Made by a program: the position numbers and the translations under genes. The notes below the pieces were generated by a model. That model ran no database searches, was not told where the DNA came from, and worked only from the letters and a program-made list of their open reading frames with translations. DNA of 64,000 bases from Alphaproteobacteria bacterium (GTDB lineage Bacteria > Pseudomonadota > Alphaproteobacteria > Reyranellales > Reyranellaceae): positions 868,001 to 932,000 of the forward strand of contig JAHBYP010000002.1 of the NCBI GenBank assembly GCA_019635875.1, read 5' to 3'. Positions 7,642 to 16,401 of the stretch are shown here, in pieces (the first letter of the stretch is position 1; each line of letters begins with the position of its first letter).

Positions 7642-8859
7642 TTACTGCAGCACGATTTCGACGCGACGGTTCTGCGGCTCGCGCACGCCATCGGCGGTCT
7701 GCACCAGCGGCTGGCTCTCGCCACGGCCGACGACCGAGATTGCCGTGGCCGGGATGCCCTCGCGGACCAGTTGATCCTTGACTGCATTGGCGCGGCGCAG
7801 CGACAAGGCCATGTTGTAGGCATCGGAGCCCGAGCGATCGGCGTGGCCGGTGACGCCGATGCGGGTCTTCCGTCCTGCCTTGGCGTCGGCTGCGGCCTGC
7901 TTGATCGTCGTCGCGGCGGTCGCCGTGATGGTCGAGCGGTCGAAATCGAAGAACACCATGTAGGCCTTGCCGTCGACCACCACCGGATCCGGCGGCACTG
8001 GCACCGGCGAAGCCGCAGGCGCGCCGATATTGTAGGCGACGCGCACGAACGGGCCGTGCGTGAAGCGGTTGCCGCGGCCGGCGCCCGGGCCGGCGGCCGC
8101 TGTCGTGAAGCTGGTCAGCGTCACGCCGCCCCAGTACTCGACGCGATAGCCGGCGGCGATGCTGAGCAGCGGGATCGGCTCGATGGCGACACCGATCTTG
8201 CCGTCGAAATTGTACGTGGTGCGGGTCACGCTCTGGTTGGGCGGCGCAAAGGCGCCGGTGAAGAAGCCGGACTCGTTGAGCCGGCCGAACATCACCGATC
8301 CCGAACCGCCGGCGAACAGGCTGAACATCTCGCTCAGACGCACAGCGCCATCGACGCCCAACCGCGGGCCGATGCCCCAGGTGTTGATGTCCGCCGAGGC
8401 GGGCGAGCCGGCACCCGGCGAGGTTGGCACGCCATAGGTGTGCTTCCAGTTGCCGTAGCGCACGCCGATGAAGGGCCGCACGCCAACCGGGCCGAACGCG
8501 GCGTTGTAGCCGCCCTCGAGGTCGATGGCGAAGAAGCGCGCCTCGTTTGTGGCAATGCCGGTGCCGGCGAACGCGGTCGAGCGCTGCGAGAGCGTGCCGC
8601 CGGTCAGGCCCACGGCGACGTCGAAATCGCCGAAGCGGAAACCACCATGCAGTATGCCCTCCAGGGTGCGTCCCGGCGTGACGCCGCCGATACCGCCGCC
8701 GCCGGTGAACAGCTCGGTGTTCGAGCCGCCGCGGAAGCCATAGAAACCGGTGAGCGAGCCGAACGGTCCCGGCGTCTGCACCTGGGCGTTCGCCGCGCCC
8801 GCGCTCATCGCAACCGCCAGCACCCCGCCTGCCAGCAGGTCTTTGCGCCACAAGATCAT
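7642..8859 (-). CDS. Outer-membrane beta-barrel protein with C-terminal OmpA peptidoglycan-binding domain
   Basis: A 405-aa protein. Residues 1-~25 form a signal peptide ending AGAANA. The middle (to about residue 285) has alternating hydrophobic/aromatic strands of an outer-membrane barrel. The last ~115 residues are an OmpA domain, with the VFFDFDRSTIT strand and GHADRSGSDAYNMALSLRRA, which anchors to peptidoglycan. A short Pro/Val linker joins the two. The upstream 157 bp hold no gene. Structural porin/anchor role is inferred from the family. Confidence 0.87.
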   Translation of the reverse strand: MILWRKDLLAGGVLAVAMSAGAANAQVQTPGPFGSLTGFYGFRGGSNTELFTGGGGIGGVTPGRTLEGILHGGFRFGDFDVAVGLTGGTLSQRSTAFAGTGIATNEARFFAIDLEGGYNAAFGPVGVRPFIGVRYGNWKHTYGVPTSPGAGSPASADINTWGIGPRLGVDGAVRLSEMFSLFAGGSGSVMFGRLNESGFFTGAFAPPNQSVTRTTYNFDGKIGVAIEPIPLLSIAAGYRVEYWGGVTLTSFTTAAAGPGAGRGNRFTHGPFVRVAYNIGAPAASPVPVPPDPVVVDGKAYMVFFDFDRSTITATAATTIKQAAADAKAGRKTRIGVTGHADRSGSDAYNMALSLRRANAVKDQLVREGIPATAISVVGRGESQPLVQTADGVREPQNRRVEIVLQ

Positions 8860-9016
8860 CCGATTTCCCCCAAAGCGTTCTCGCTCGCGGGAAATCTACG
8901 CACGAACTGCAGGCACCGGAAGTGACGTCGGCCGTGCTAGCATTCGATCGCCAGCAGCTGTGACGTTGCGGCAACACCCGCTGGTAATGTTGCTGACCGA
9001 TTGGAGCGGACACACC

Positions 9017-9403
9017 ATGGATGGTGCCCCGACATCCCATGTCACCATGGAGCAGCTGCGCGCGGTGGGCGCGGCCTTCGCGAGGCGCGACGTCGATGCC
9101 ATTGTCGCCGCCTTCGCCCCCGACGGCGAATTCCGCAACGCCAGGGGACCGGACTATTGGGGCCAGAGCTTCAAGGGGCACGCCGCGATCCGCAGCTACT
9201 TCGAGCCGCTGTTCGCCAATGTCAGCGACGTGCAGTGGAAGCACACCAGCGAGTTCATCCACGGCGACCGCGCCGTCACGGAGTGGCACCGCACCGCGAC
9301 GTTGAAAAGTGGCGAGAGGCAGTCCTGGCTGGGCTGCGACCTCTACACCTTCCGCAACGGCCTGATCGTGATGAAGGATACCTATATCAAGGTCGTGGGT
9401 TAG
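9017..9403 (+). CDS. SnoaL/NTF2-like small protein
   Basis: A 128-aa cone-shaped alpha+beta protein of the NTF2/SnoaL group: an N-terminal helix (MEQLRAVGAAFARRDVDAIVAAFAPDGEF) and strands with FKGHAAIRSYFEPLF and WLGCDLYTFRNGLI. These folds act as isomerases, hydrolases or simple ligand-binding proteins, so no reaction is assigned. The ATG at 9017 follows GGAG at 10 nt; an in-frame ATG at 8987 would add 10 residues. It stands alone and is followed by a long palindromic repeat. Confidence 0.75.
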   Translation: MDGAPTSHVTMEQLRAVGAAFARRDVDAIVAAFAPDGEFRNARGPDYWGQSFKGHAAIRSYFEPLFANVSDVQWKHTSEFIHGDRAVTEWHRTATLKSGERQSWLGCDLYTFRNGLIVMKDTYIKVVG

Positions 9404-9429
9404 AGCGGCGAACCAGGAAGCTGGCACAG

Positions 9430-9498
9430 CTGTCATCCCGAGCGCAGCGAGGGATCCAGGCAGCTACCCTGGATCCCTCGCTGCGCTCGGGATGACAG
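9430..9498. repeat. Palindromic intergenic repeat (type A), copy 1
   Basis: A near-perfect inverted repeat whose outer arms begin CTGTCATCCCGAGCGCAGCG and end with the complement, around a short variable centre. It lies between two convergent genes and almost touches the stop codon of the racemase gene. The same arm recurs at 18644, 37171, 39578, 56926 (half), 59058, 61279 and 62111. Confidence 0.92.
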
Positions 9499-9499
9499 G

Positions 9500-10177
9500 T
9501 TAAAGCCCCTGCGCGCGCAGGATCGCCTCGATGTGCAGCTGCGCGCAGTCGATCGCCGGGAAGGTCGTGTTGCTCGGGTCGAACAGCAGTGACAGGTCGG
9601 TGCCGGCGAAGATGATCGTCTTGACCCCGTCGCGGTCGATCAGGGTGTGCGCCATCTCGCTCAGCAGGCGCAGATCGCCTTCCGCGCCCTTGCCCGAATT
9701 GGCCGTGCGCATGTAGGCGTCGTGGATGGCGGTGACCTCGTCGGCGCGCGGCGTGACGAGCTCGACATCGGTGAGCCGGCCGAACATCGCGCTCTCGATG
9801 GTGAAGCGCGTGCCGAACAGCGCGGCACGGCGCACGCCCTGCGCGCGCAGGCTGCCCGCCAGCGGTGGCACGATGTCGATCAGGGGCAGCGGCGAGATCG
9901 GCGCCAGCTCGTCGAAGCAGATATGCGGCGTGACGGCGGGGATGGCGGCCAGCTCGGCGCCGGCGTCACGCATGCGGCCGATCAGGCCGGCGAGATACTG
10001 CGCGAGGCCCTCGAGGTCGCCGGCCTGCACGTAGCGCAGGCCGGTGGGCATGTCGGCGTTGACCATGACCAGCGGCAGCGGCCTGGCCTGGGCGGCGTGC
10101 GCGCCGGCCAGCGCTTCGTAGTAGTGCACCGCGGCGCCGACGCCGACGCCGCCCAGAAGGCCCAGACAGCGGCTCAA
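9500..10177 (-). CDS. Aspartate/glutamate racemase family protein
   Basis: A 225-aa protein of the Asp/Glu/hydantoin racemase fold. It begins (L)SRCLGLLGGVGVGAAVHYYEAL, the family N-terminus, and has a central IPAVTPHICFDEL and a late TIIFAGTDLSLLF. The usual catalytic cysteine pair is not clear: the canonical first site reads T-P-H and the second AGTDL, so classical two-cysteine racemase activity is doubtful. The start is a TTG at 10177 that overlaps the upstream stop (TTGA), implying translational coupling with the unknown protein at 10174-11778. No ATG fits the family N-terminus. Confidence 0.78.
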   Translation of the reverse strand: MSRCLGLLGGVGVGAAVHYYEALAGAHAAQARPLPLVMVNADMPTGLRYVQAGDLEGLAQYLAGLIGRMRDAGAELAAIPAVTPHICFDELAPISPLPLIDIVPPLAGSLRAQGVRRAALFGTRFTIESAMFGRLTDVELVTPRADEVTAIHDAYMRTANSGKGAEGDLRLLSEMAHTLIDRDGVKTIIFAGTDLSLLFDPSNTTFPAIDCAQLHIEAILRAQGL

Positions 10178-11778
10178 CCGAGTTCCGCCAGATCGAAGGC
10201 CCGGCCGAAGCGGCGGCTGCAATCGAGCGCGTCGCCGTACTTGCGATGCGCCGCGGTGTGCTGGGCGCAGGCCAGCAGCAGGCGGCCGCGATCGGGCTGC
10301 CTGTTCTTGAGGTAGTCCTCGATCATGCAGTGGGCGATCTCCTGGTTGTGGGGATCGTTGCCCAGCCGGCTCGCCGCCAGCGCCAGCGCGCGCACCAGCG
10401 GGCCGGTGTCGGTGCCGCTGTCGAGGTAGGCCTTGGTCCACGCCATGCTCTGCTGCCCGTCGAGCGCGATCAGTGCGGACGTCAGGCGCTCGACGATCTC
10501 GGCCGCCGTCATGCGATCGGCGCCCGAAGGGGCGCGCACCGTCGTGCGCGCGAAGTCGCCGCTGAGCTGCTGGTGCCAGGCCGCCTGGTTGAGATAGGCG
10601 GTGGCGAGGAACAGCAGCTTGATGCGCTGCTGATGGGCGAAGTTGTCCCAGAACCAGCCCAGCGTGTTGCAGTACTCGTAGCAGTGCTGCGGCAGCGAGA
10701 AGTTCACGTCGATGTTGGTCTCGATCACCACCTCGGCGGCGCCGAGCTGGATCGCGTCGAGGATCGAGCGCGGATCCTTGCCGGCGTTGAGCAGCCGCGC
10801 CAGCGCCTCGATGTTGGCCGGCTCCGGCTGGCGCAGCACGATCTCGAGGAAGGCCTCGGTGTCGGCTGCGCTCATCGGTTCGCGGTTGTCGAGCAGCGCG
10901 CGCTCGCGCTCGGTGGTGCCGCCATAGGGCACGGCGTGCAGCACCTGGCCCTCGATGTAGACGGTGACGGCGTTGCAGGCCATCTCGTAGAGCGAGTACC
11001 AGCGCGGGCCGACGGCGATATCGAGCGCGCCGGCATAGAGCACGTCGTGCGCGTCGTCCCAGCCGATCGCATCGCCCAGCTCGACCGTGGCGCGGGCGCG
11101 GAAGGATTTGTGGCCGGTGGTGTAGGAGCGGTTCTGGAAGGCGCGGTCCTGCACGTCGATCAGGCCGGCGAAGGCAAGCTCGGCCAAAGCGGCGCGGCGC
11201 TCATCCTTGTTCTGCATGAGGCCGAGGAAGACGCGATAGGCGTCGACCACCTGGCCGCGATGAACCAGGGTCGCCCAGTGCTGCAGGCGCTCCTTCAGCG
11301 GCCCGTCGAGCTTGAGCGGCTCCTGGTCGGCCCAGTGCACCACGGGCGAAGGCGGCGGCCCCGCCGGCATCTGGAAGCCGCGGGCGTAGTGGCCGGGCGC
11401 CTTGATGATCTTCTGGTTCCAGATGTCCAGCCCGGTCGGGATGTACCAGATGGTCTGCGCCATCGGCAGGCCGGCCTGCGCGCCGGGCAGCAGGCGCGCG
11501 AGGTTCAGGGTGGCGCGCGCGCTCAGCAGGCAGTGGTCGTTGTTGACGAAGTTCACGTACCCGTCGTCGATGCGCTCGTGATAGGGCACGTGGGTGTAGG
11601 GCGCGTGGATGCGCACCGCCTCGGCCAGCATCTCGGGCAGCGGCCGGCCGGCCTTGCAGAGCTGGTGGTAGGTGTCGAGCGCCCCGACCTGGTCGCGGTC
11701 GAGGATGCGCTCCTCCAGCCGGGCATAGAGGGCGTTGGGGCGGTCGCCTGCTTTCGCCTGGGCCACACCGTCGGGCAT
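10174..11778 (-). CDS. Protein of unknown function (534 aa), coupled to a racemase-like gene
   Basis: I do not recognise this family. The 534-aa product has no signal peptide or clear membrane segment and is rich in aromatic residues, His and Tyr. Notable conserved-looking blocks are HAPYTHVPYHERIDDGYVNF (about 53-72), WYIPTGLDIWNQKIIKAPGH, LPQHCYEYCNTLGWFWDNF and a C-terminal helical segment with DYLKNRQPDRGRLLLACAQH. The many buried His/Tyr/Trp resemble helical metal- or substrate-binding proteins, but no motif is decisive. Its stop overlaps the TTG of the racemase-like gene by 3 bp, so the two probably act together. The start ATG at 11778 follows GGGAGGCGACG. Confidence 0.75.
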   Translation of the reverse strand: MPDGVAQAKAGDRPNALYARLEERILDRDQVGALDTYHQLCKAGRPLPEMLAEAVRIHAPYTHVPYHERIDDGYVNFVNNDHCLLSARATLNLARLLPGAQAGLPMAQTIWYIPTGLDIWNQKIIKAPGHYARGFQMPAGPPPSPVVHWADQEPLKLDGPLKERLQHWATLVHRGQVVDAYRVFLGLMQNKDERRAALAELAFAGLIDVQDRAFQNRSYTTGHKSFRARATVELGDAIGWDDAHDVLYAGALDIAVGPRWYSLYEMACNAVTVYIEGQVLHAVPYGGTTERERALLDNREPMSAADTEAFLEIVLRQPEPANIEALARLLNAGKDPRSILDAIQLGAAEVVIETNIDVNFSLPQHCYEYCNTLGWFWDNFAHQQRIKLLFLATAYLNQAAWHQQLSGDFARTTVRAPSGADRMTAAEIVERLTSALIALDGQQSMAWTKAYLDSGTDTGPLVRALALAASRLGNDPHNQEIAHCMIEDYLKNRQPDRGRLLLACAQHTAAHRKYGDALDCSRRFGRAFDLAELG

Positions 11779-11927
11779 CGTCGCCTCCCGTGTATTTGGC
11801 CGGAGTATGAACCGCTTGGCGCCGGAGGGAAGGGCGGCGATGGAGGTGCCGCCATGCGGCTTTGAGGCCTTGCTCCCGAAAGCAAATCGGGGTGCGCTTG
11901 CGTCCGGAACGACAGGAGGGCGCGACC

Positions 11928-13142
11928 ATGAAGTTCGGCATCTTCTACGAGCTGCAGCTGCCGCGTCCGTGGGAAGCAGGCGACGAGCACCGCCTGTACA
12001 AGAACGCGCTGTCGCAGTGCGAACTCGCCGACCAGCTGGGCTTCGACTACGCCTGGGAGGTCGAGCACCATTTCCTCGAGGAGTACTCGCATTCGCCGGC
12101 GCCCGAGGTCTTCCTCGGCGCCGCCAGCCAGCGCACGAAGCGCATCCGGTTGGGCCACGGCATCTTCCAGCTCACCACCAACCACCCGGCCAAGGTGGCC
12201 GAAAAGATCGCGGCGCTCGACCTGCTGAGCGACGGCCGCGTCGAGTTCGGCATGGGCGAGAGCGCCAGCATCACCGAGCTGGAACCGTTCGGCGTCGACA
12301 TGGAGCGCAAGCGCGAGATCTGGGAGGACGCGGTGCGCGCCCTGATCCCGATGTTCCGCGACGGCGGCTGTTCCTACGACGGGCCGCACTTCAAGTTCCC
12401 GCTGCGCAACGTGCTGCCCAAGCCACTGCAGAAGCCGCATCCGCCGCTGTGGGTGGCCTGCTCGCAATTGCAGACCATAGAAATGGCCGGCCGCCGCGGC
12501 ATGGGCGCGCTGGGCTTCCAGTTCGTCAGCGCCGATGCCGCCCATGCCTGGGTGCACGCCTACTACAACGCCTTCACCCGCCACCTCGACAAGCTCGAGG
12601 ACTACCAGACCAACCCGAACATCGCGCTGGTCAGCTATTTCATGTGCGCGAAGACCGACGAGGAGGCGCGCCGCCGCGCCGAGGGCTCGACCTTCTTCCA
12701 GTTCGCGCTGCAGTTCTATGGCGCGTCGAAGGGCCGCCAGCGTCCCGCGCCGGGCACGGTGAACATGTGGGACGAGTACAACAAGTGGAAGCGCGAGAAC
12801 CCCGACCAGGCCAGGCGCTCGATCGCCGGCGGCCTGATCGGCTCGCCCGAGACCATCCGCAACAAGCTGCGCAAGTTCCAGGCCTCGAACATCGACCAGG
12901 TGATCCTGCTCAACCAGGCCGGCAAGACCACGCACGAGCACATCTGCGAATCGCTCGAGCTGTTCGCCAGGGAGGTGATGCCGGAGTTTCACGCTGCCGA
13001 GCCCGAGCACCAGGACTGGAAACGCAAGGTGCTGGCGGGCGAGATCCGGCTCGAGGAGATCGACACCGCGCCGTTCCAGGACCGCTTCCGCCCCGGCATG
13101 ATCACGGTGAAGCCGCCGGGCGCGGCGACGGCAGCGGAGTGA
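11928..13142 (+). CDS. LLM class flavin-dependent oxidoreductase (luciferase-like monooxygenase)
   Basis: A 404-aa luciferase-like TIM-barrel enzyme using reduced FMN or F420. The N-terminal MKFGIFYELQLPRPW, the WEVEHHFLEEYSHSPAPEVFLGA block and LGHGIFQLTTNHPAKVAEK.AALD.LS.GRVEFGMG are diagnostic. The ATG at 11928 follows AGGAGG. The family includes alkane/aromatic monooxygenases; the exact substrate cannot be read. It is transcribed away from the racemase operon, leaving a 149-bp divergent intergenic region. Confidence 0.88.
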   Translation: MKFGIFYELQLPRPWEAGDEHRLYKNALSQCELADQLGFDYAWEVEHHFLEEYSHSPAPEVFLGAASQRTKRIRLGHGIFQLTTNHPAKVAEKIAALDLLSDGRVEFGMGESASITELEPFGVDMERKREIWEDAVRALIPMFRDGGCSYDGPHFKFPLRNVLPKPLQKPHPPLWVACSQLQTIEMAGRRGMGALGFQFVSADAAHAWVHAYYNAFTRHLDKLEDYQTNPNIALVSYFMCAKTDEEARRRAEGSTFFQFALQFYGASKGRQRPAPGTVNMWDEYNKWKRENPDQARRSIAGGLIGSPETIRNKLRKFQASNIDQVILLNQAGKTTHEHICESLELFAREVMPEFHAAEPEHQDWKRKVLAGEIRLEEIDTAPFQDRFRPGMITVKPPGAATAAE

Positions 13143-13215
13143 CGCCGCCCCCTTCCTCGTGTATTATTGACCAAACGCTCACCTTCTTTCCGGTGGGTCC
13201 GGGCGGAGCAGGGTC

Positions 13216-14139
13216 ATGCGCAACTACATGCAGATTGTCTCGGACAACGTGCCATTGGCGCGCGATTTCGGTGGCCTGCGCGAACCCAATCCGCGCACGC
13301 GCCTGTCGGCCGGCACCCTGGTCGAGGAGAGCTTCCGCGCCGATGGCTGGTCGTTCATCGACGTGCGCACCATGTCGATGGCGCCGACCAGCGGCTGGCT
13401 CAGCCCGCGCCGCGACGCCGGGCCGAAATGCGAGGCCATCCCCGGACCCGGCTTCATGCGCAACCGCGCGCTGGGCGGCCGCACCCTGCCGGAGATCCTG
13501 GGCATCGGCGGCGCGACGCAGGGCTGGGTGCGCAGCGTCGCGCTGCTGCCCATCGGTTACCGGCCGGGCCTGTTCGATCCGCTGACGCTCTACGTCAATC
13601 GCCGCCTGTGGGAGCTCACGGAGAAGTACGACGCGGTGACCTACAGCCAGAAGGTGCGCGACGTCGAGAAGGGCAGCATCGACTGCTCGGGCTGGGTCGA
13701 GTTCGCCAACTGCGCGATCTACGACGAGCTGGTGGGCGGCGTCGCGGCCGAGCTGCTGCCGGCCAAGTTCAAGAAGCTCTTCGACACCGCGGCGGCGTGG
13801 CAGATGACCGGCTGGAAGAAGGAAACCGGCGGCTGGCTTACCGGCAAGGCGTTCTCCACCGACAAGCTGCTGCCCGGCATGATCATCGGCATGAACGCCG
13901 TTGCCAACGACGCGATCGAGCGGCCCAAGGGCATCGACCACATCGTCCAGGTGGCGTGGCATCCCACGACGCACGTGCCGCACATCACCCAGAGCTCGGG
14001 CGGCCAGGGTGTGAACTTCGAGGACATGGATAGCTGGTTCAAGAAGTGGAAGAAGAAGATCGGCACCGACGACCTCTACGCCGTCGACCCCTACGCCAAG
14101 GCCCGCGCGGGGATCGGGGCGTGGCTGTCGACGCACTGA
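13216..14139 (+). CDS. Hypothetical protein with an NlpC/P60-like cysteine-peptidase layout
   Basis: A 307-aa protein without signal peptide. I do not recognise a named family, but residues ~155-275 follow the NlpC/P60 pattern: IDCSGWVEFANCAIYD (nucleophile Cys as in DCSG), then about 95 residues later GIDHIVQVAWHP (histidine as in DHVgi) and HITQSSGGQGVNF. The N-terminal 100 residues are rich in turns and aromatics (SMAPTSGWLSPRRD). Peptidase or amidase activity is an inference from these motifs. It is followed after 65 bp by the nitrile hydratase genes in the same direction. Confidence 0.6.
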   Translation: MRNYMQIVSDNVPLARDFGGLREPNPRTRLSAGTLVEESFRADGWSFIDVRTMSMAPTSGWLSPRRDAGPKCEAIPGPGFMRNRALGGRTLPEILGIGGATQGWVRSVALLPIGYRPGLFDPLTLYVNRRLWELTEKYDAVTYSQKVRDVEKGSIDCSGWVEFANCAIYDELVGGVAAELLPAKFKKLFDTAAAWQMTGWKKETGGWLTGKAFSTDKLLPGMIIGMNAVANDAIERPKGIDHIVQVAWHPTTHVPHITQSSGGQGVNFEDMDSWFKKWKKKIGTDDLYAVDPYAKARAGIGAWLSTH

Positions 14140-14204
14140 TCGGGCATTGAACTGCCCCCTCTGATCCCTCAATCTGCCGCCCATATGGCAGGTGGAGGTA
14201 TCCC

Positions 14205-14810
14205 ATGCCCGACAACATCCATATCCGTCTGAACACCGCGTCCGTCGAGGCGCGGGTCGATGCGATTCAGGCTGCGTTCGAGGAGCGCGGCATGAAGCCC
14301 AAGGAGTTCATCGACGAGTTCCGCGAGCTCGCCGAGGAGAAGTGGCTGCCCGAGAACGGCGCGCGCGTCTGCGCCAGGGCGTGGACCGATCCGGCGTTCA
14401 AGGCGCGGCTGATGGCCAATGGCAGGGATGCGGTGGCCGAGCTCGGGCTCGGCATGCCGGCGCATCACCGTCATCTCGTCGTGCTGGAGAACACGGCCGA
14501 CATCCACAACGTGATCGTCTGCACGCTGTGCTCGTGCACCGCCTTCTCGATCATCGGCCTGCCGCCGGACTGGTACAAGGACCTGGAGTACCGCGCGCGC
14601 GTCGTGCGCCAGTCGCGCACGGTGCTGAAGGAGATGGGGCTCGACCTGCCGGCCTCAACCGAGATCCGCGTCTGGGACACCACGGCCGATACGCGCTACA
14701 TGGTGCTGCCGATGCGTCCCTCGGGCACCGAGGGCTGGTCCGAGGACAAGCTCGCCGCGCTGATCAGCAAGGACATGATGATCGGCGTCGCGCGCGTGCC
14801 GGGGACCTGA
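14205..14810 (+). CDS. nthA: Nitrile hydratase alpha subunit (cobalt-type motif)
   Basis: A 201-aa metal-binding alpha subunit that with the beta subunit hydrates nitriles to amides. The metal claw is VCTLCSCT with C106, C109, S110 and C111; threonine at the second position (C-T-L-C) is typical of cobalt rather than iron enzymes. GLPPDWYKDLEYRARVVRQS follows as in the family. The start follows GGAGG. The beta gene begins 3 bp after the stop. Thiocyanate hydrolase gamma is the main alternative because it shares the motif, but the separate full-length beta partner favours nitrile hydratase. Confidence 0.9.
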   Translation: MPDNIHIRLNTASVEARVDAIQAAFEERGMKPKEFIDEFRELAEEKWLPENGARVCARAWTDPAFKARLMANGRDAVAELGLGMPAHHRHLVVLENTADIHNVIVCTLCSCTAFSIIGLPPDWYKDLEYRARVVRQSRTVLKEMGLDLPASTEIRVWDTTADTRYMVLPMRPSGTEGWSEDKLAALISKDMMIGVARVPGT

Positions 14811-14813
14811 GCG

Positions 14814-15431
14814 ATGGACGGCATCCATGACATGGGCGGCCGGCAGGGCTTCGGCCGCGTGCGCTATGCGCTCAAGGCGCAGACCTTCCACGAACCGTGG
14901 GAGAAGCGGGTCAATGCGCTGTACTCGCTTGCCGTGAAGGCCGGCATCTTCAACATGGACGAGTACCGCCACGCCATCGAGCGCATGGAGCCGAGGCACT
15001 ATCTGTCGGCGAGCTACTACGAGCGTTCGCTGACCAGCCTCGCCACGCTGTGCGTCGAGAAGGGCATCCTCACCCAGGAGGAGCTGGAGCGCCGCGCCCA
15101 GGGCCAGTTCCCGCTCGCCATGCCCAGCGCGCCGGGCCGCGGCAACGTGCCGACGCGCCAGACGCTGAAGCCCGGCGACAAGGTGCGCGTGCGCACCGAT
15201 CACGTGCCCGGCCACGTGCGCATGCCCGGCTACATCCGCGGCAAGACCGGCATCGTCGTCGGCGTGTCGCCGAAGTATCCGTTCCCCGATGCGCACGCCC
15301 ACGGCATCCACGCCGAGGACGAGCCGACCTACGACGTGCGCTTCAACGCCGAGGAGCTGTGGCCCAACAACGCCGATCCGGCGCATGTCCATGTCGGCGT
15401 GTTCGAGAGCTACCTCGAACGGGTGAGCTGA
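14814..15431 (+). CDS. nthB: Nitrile hydratase beta subunit
   Basis: A 205-aa beta subunit. It starts MDGIHDMGGRQGFG, the hallmark N-terminus, has the helical arm WEKRVNALYSLAVKAGIFN and the C-terminal SH3-like barrel with PGDKVRVRTDHVPGHVRMPGY, KTGIVV and YDVRFNAEELWP. It forms the active heterodimer with the alpha subunit directly upstream. No small activator/cobalt chaperone gene (p14K/NhlE type) follows; the next 182 bp are noncoding. Confidence 0.92.
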   Translation: MDGIHDMGGRQGFGRVRYALKAQTFHEPWEKRVNALYSLAVKAGIFNMDEYRHAIERMEPRHYLSASYYERSLTSLATLCVEKGILTQEELERRAQGQFPLAMPSAPGRGNVPTRQTLKPGDKVRVRTDHVPGHVRMPGYIRGKTGIVVGVSPKYPFPDAHAHGIHAEDEPTYDVRFNAEELWPNNADPAHVHVGVFESYLERVS

Positions 15432-15613
15432 AGCGAAGGGCATGATGACGCCGCGCAGGAGCCCGAAGGGCCGGCGCAGAACTGACGGACTTGCGCCGGC
15501 GATTCCCCGCCGGCGCCGCCGCTCCGGACCATGATGAGGATCACGGGACCGCGTCGCCTGCGACAGGCGGCCGCCTGGTCTATCCTGCGTTCCCACCAGA
15601 CCGAGGTGATGAC

Positions 15614-16360
15614 ATGACGGACCGACGCAATATCGATCCCCAGGAGTGGGAGCTGCGCTGCGACCTCGCGGCGGCCTATCGCCTGTTCGCCCGCTTCGGC
15701 ATGGACGACCTGATCTTCACCCACCTGTCGGTGCGCCTGCCGGGCAAGCAGCACCGCTTCCTGCTCAACCCTTTTGGCTACCTGTTCGACGAGATCACGG
15801 CGTCGAGCCTGATCGCCGTCGACCCCGAGGGCCACGCCATCGAGAAGATCGACGAGGCCAGGATCAACAATGCCGGCTTCACCATCCATTCGGCCGTGCA
15901 CATGGCGCGCGAAGACGCACAGTGTGTCATGCACAGCCACACGACGGCCGGCATGGCGGTGGCGGCGCAGGAGCAGGGCCTGCTGCCCCTGAACCAGATG
16001 TCGATGCAGTTCTTCGGCCGCACCAGCTATCACGACTACGAAGGCGTTGCGCTCGATCTCGACGAACGCGAGCGGCTGGTGCGTGATCTCGGCGACAACA
16101 ATGCGATGATCCTGCGCCACCACGGGTTGCTGACCACGGGCCGCACCGTCGGCGATGCCTTCTACGAGATGTACTACCTCGAGCAGGCCTGCCGCCTGCA
16201 GATTGCCGCCACGCAGGGTGGTCAGAAGATCGTCGTGGCGCCGGACTCGGTCGCCGAGCACACCGCGCGGCAGTTCGAAAGCTTCGAGAGCAAGGGGCAG
16301 CGCCCGTGGGCGGCGCTGAGGCGCCGCCTCGATCGCGAAAGCCCCGACTACGCGACCTGA
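15614..16360 (+). CDS. Class II aldolase/adducin family protein
   Basis: A 248-aa zinc-dependent aldolase-fold protein. Motifs: LFARFGMDDLIFTHLSVRLPG near the N-terminus, an INNAGFTIHSAVHM segment, the zinc ligands in MHSHTTAGMAVA, and NNAMILRHHGLLTTGRTVGDAFY. The ATG at 15614 follows GAGGTGATGAC. Members include fuculose-phosphate aldolases and many uncharacterised decarboxylase-like proteins, so the substrate is open. Single gene with a 182-bp gap from the nitrile hydratase genes. Confidence 0.87.
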   Translation: MTDRRNIDPQEWELRCDLAAAYRLFARFGMDDLIFTHLSVRLPGKQHRFLLNPFGYLFDEITASSLIAVDPEGHAIEKIDEARINNAGFTIHSAVHMAREDAQCVMHSHTTAGMAVAAQEQGLLPLNQMSMQFFGRTSYHDYEGVALDLDERERLVRDLGDNNAMILRHHGLLTTGRTVGDAFYEMYYLEQACRLQIAATQGGQKIVVAPDSVAEHTARQFESFESKGQRPWAALRRRLDRESPDYAT

Positions 16361-16401
16361 TACGCGCCGTCGCTTCGTCTGCGCCTCGTGCCGGGAAAGT
16401 G

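Noticed and set aside
10246-11865. 539-codon plus-strand open frame
   Set aside because: Antisense shadow of the 534-aa minus-strand gene; composition RAG/VEH-like without any fold signal, no ribosome-binding site.
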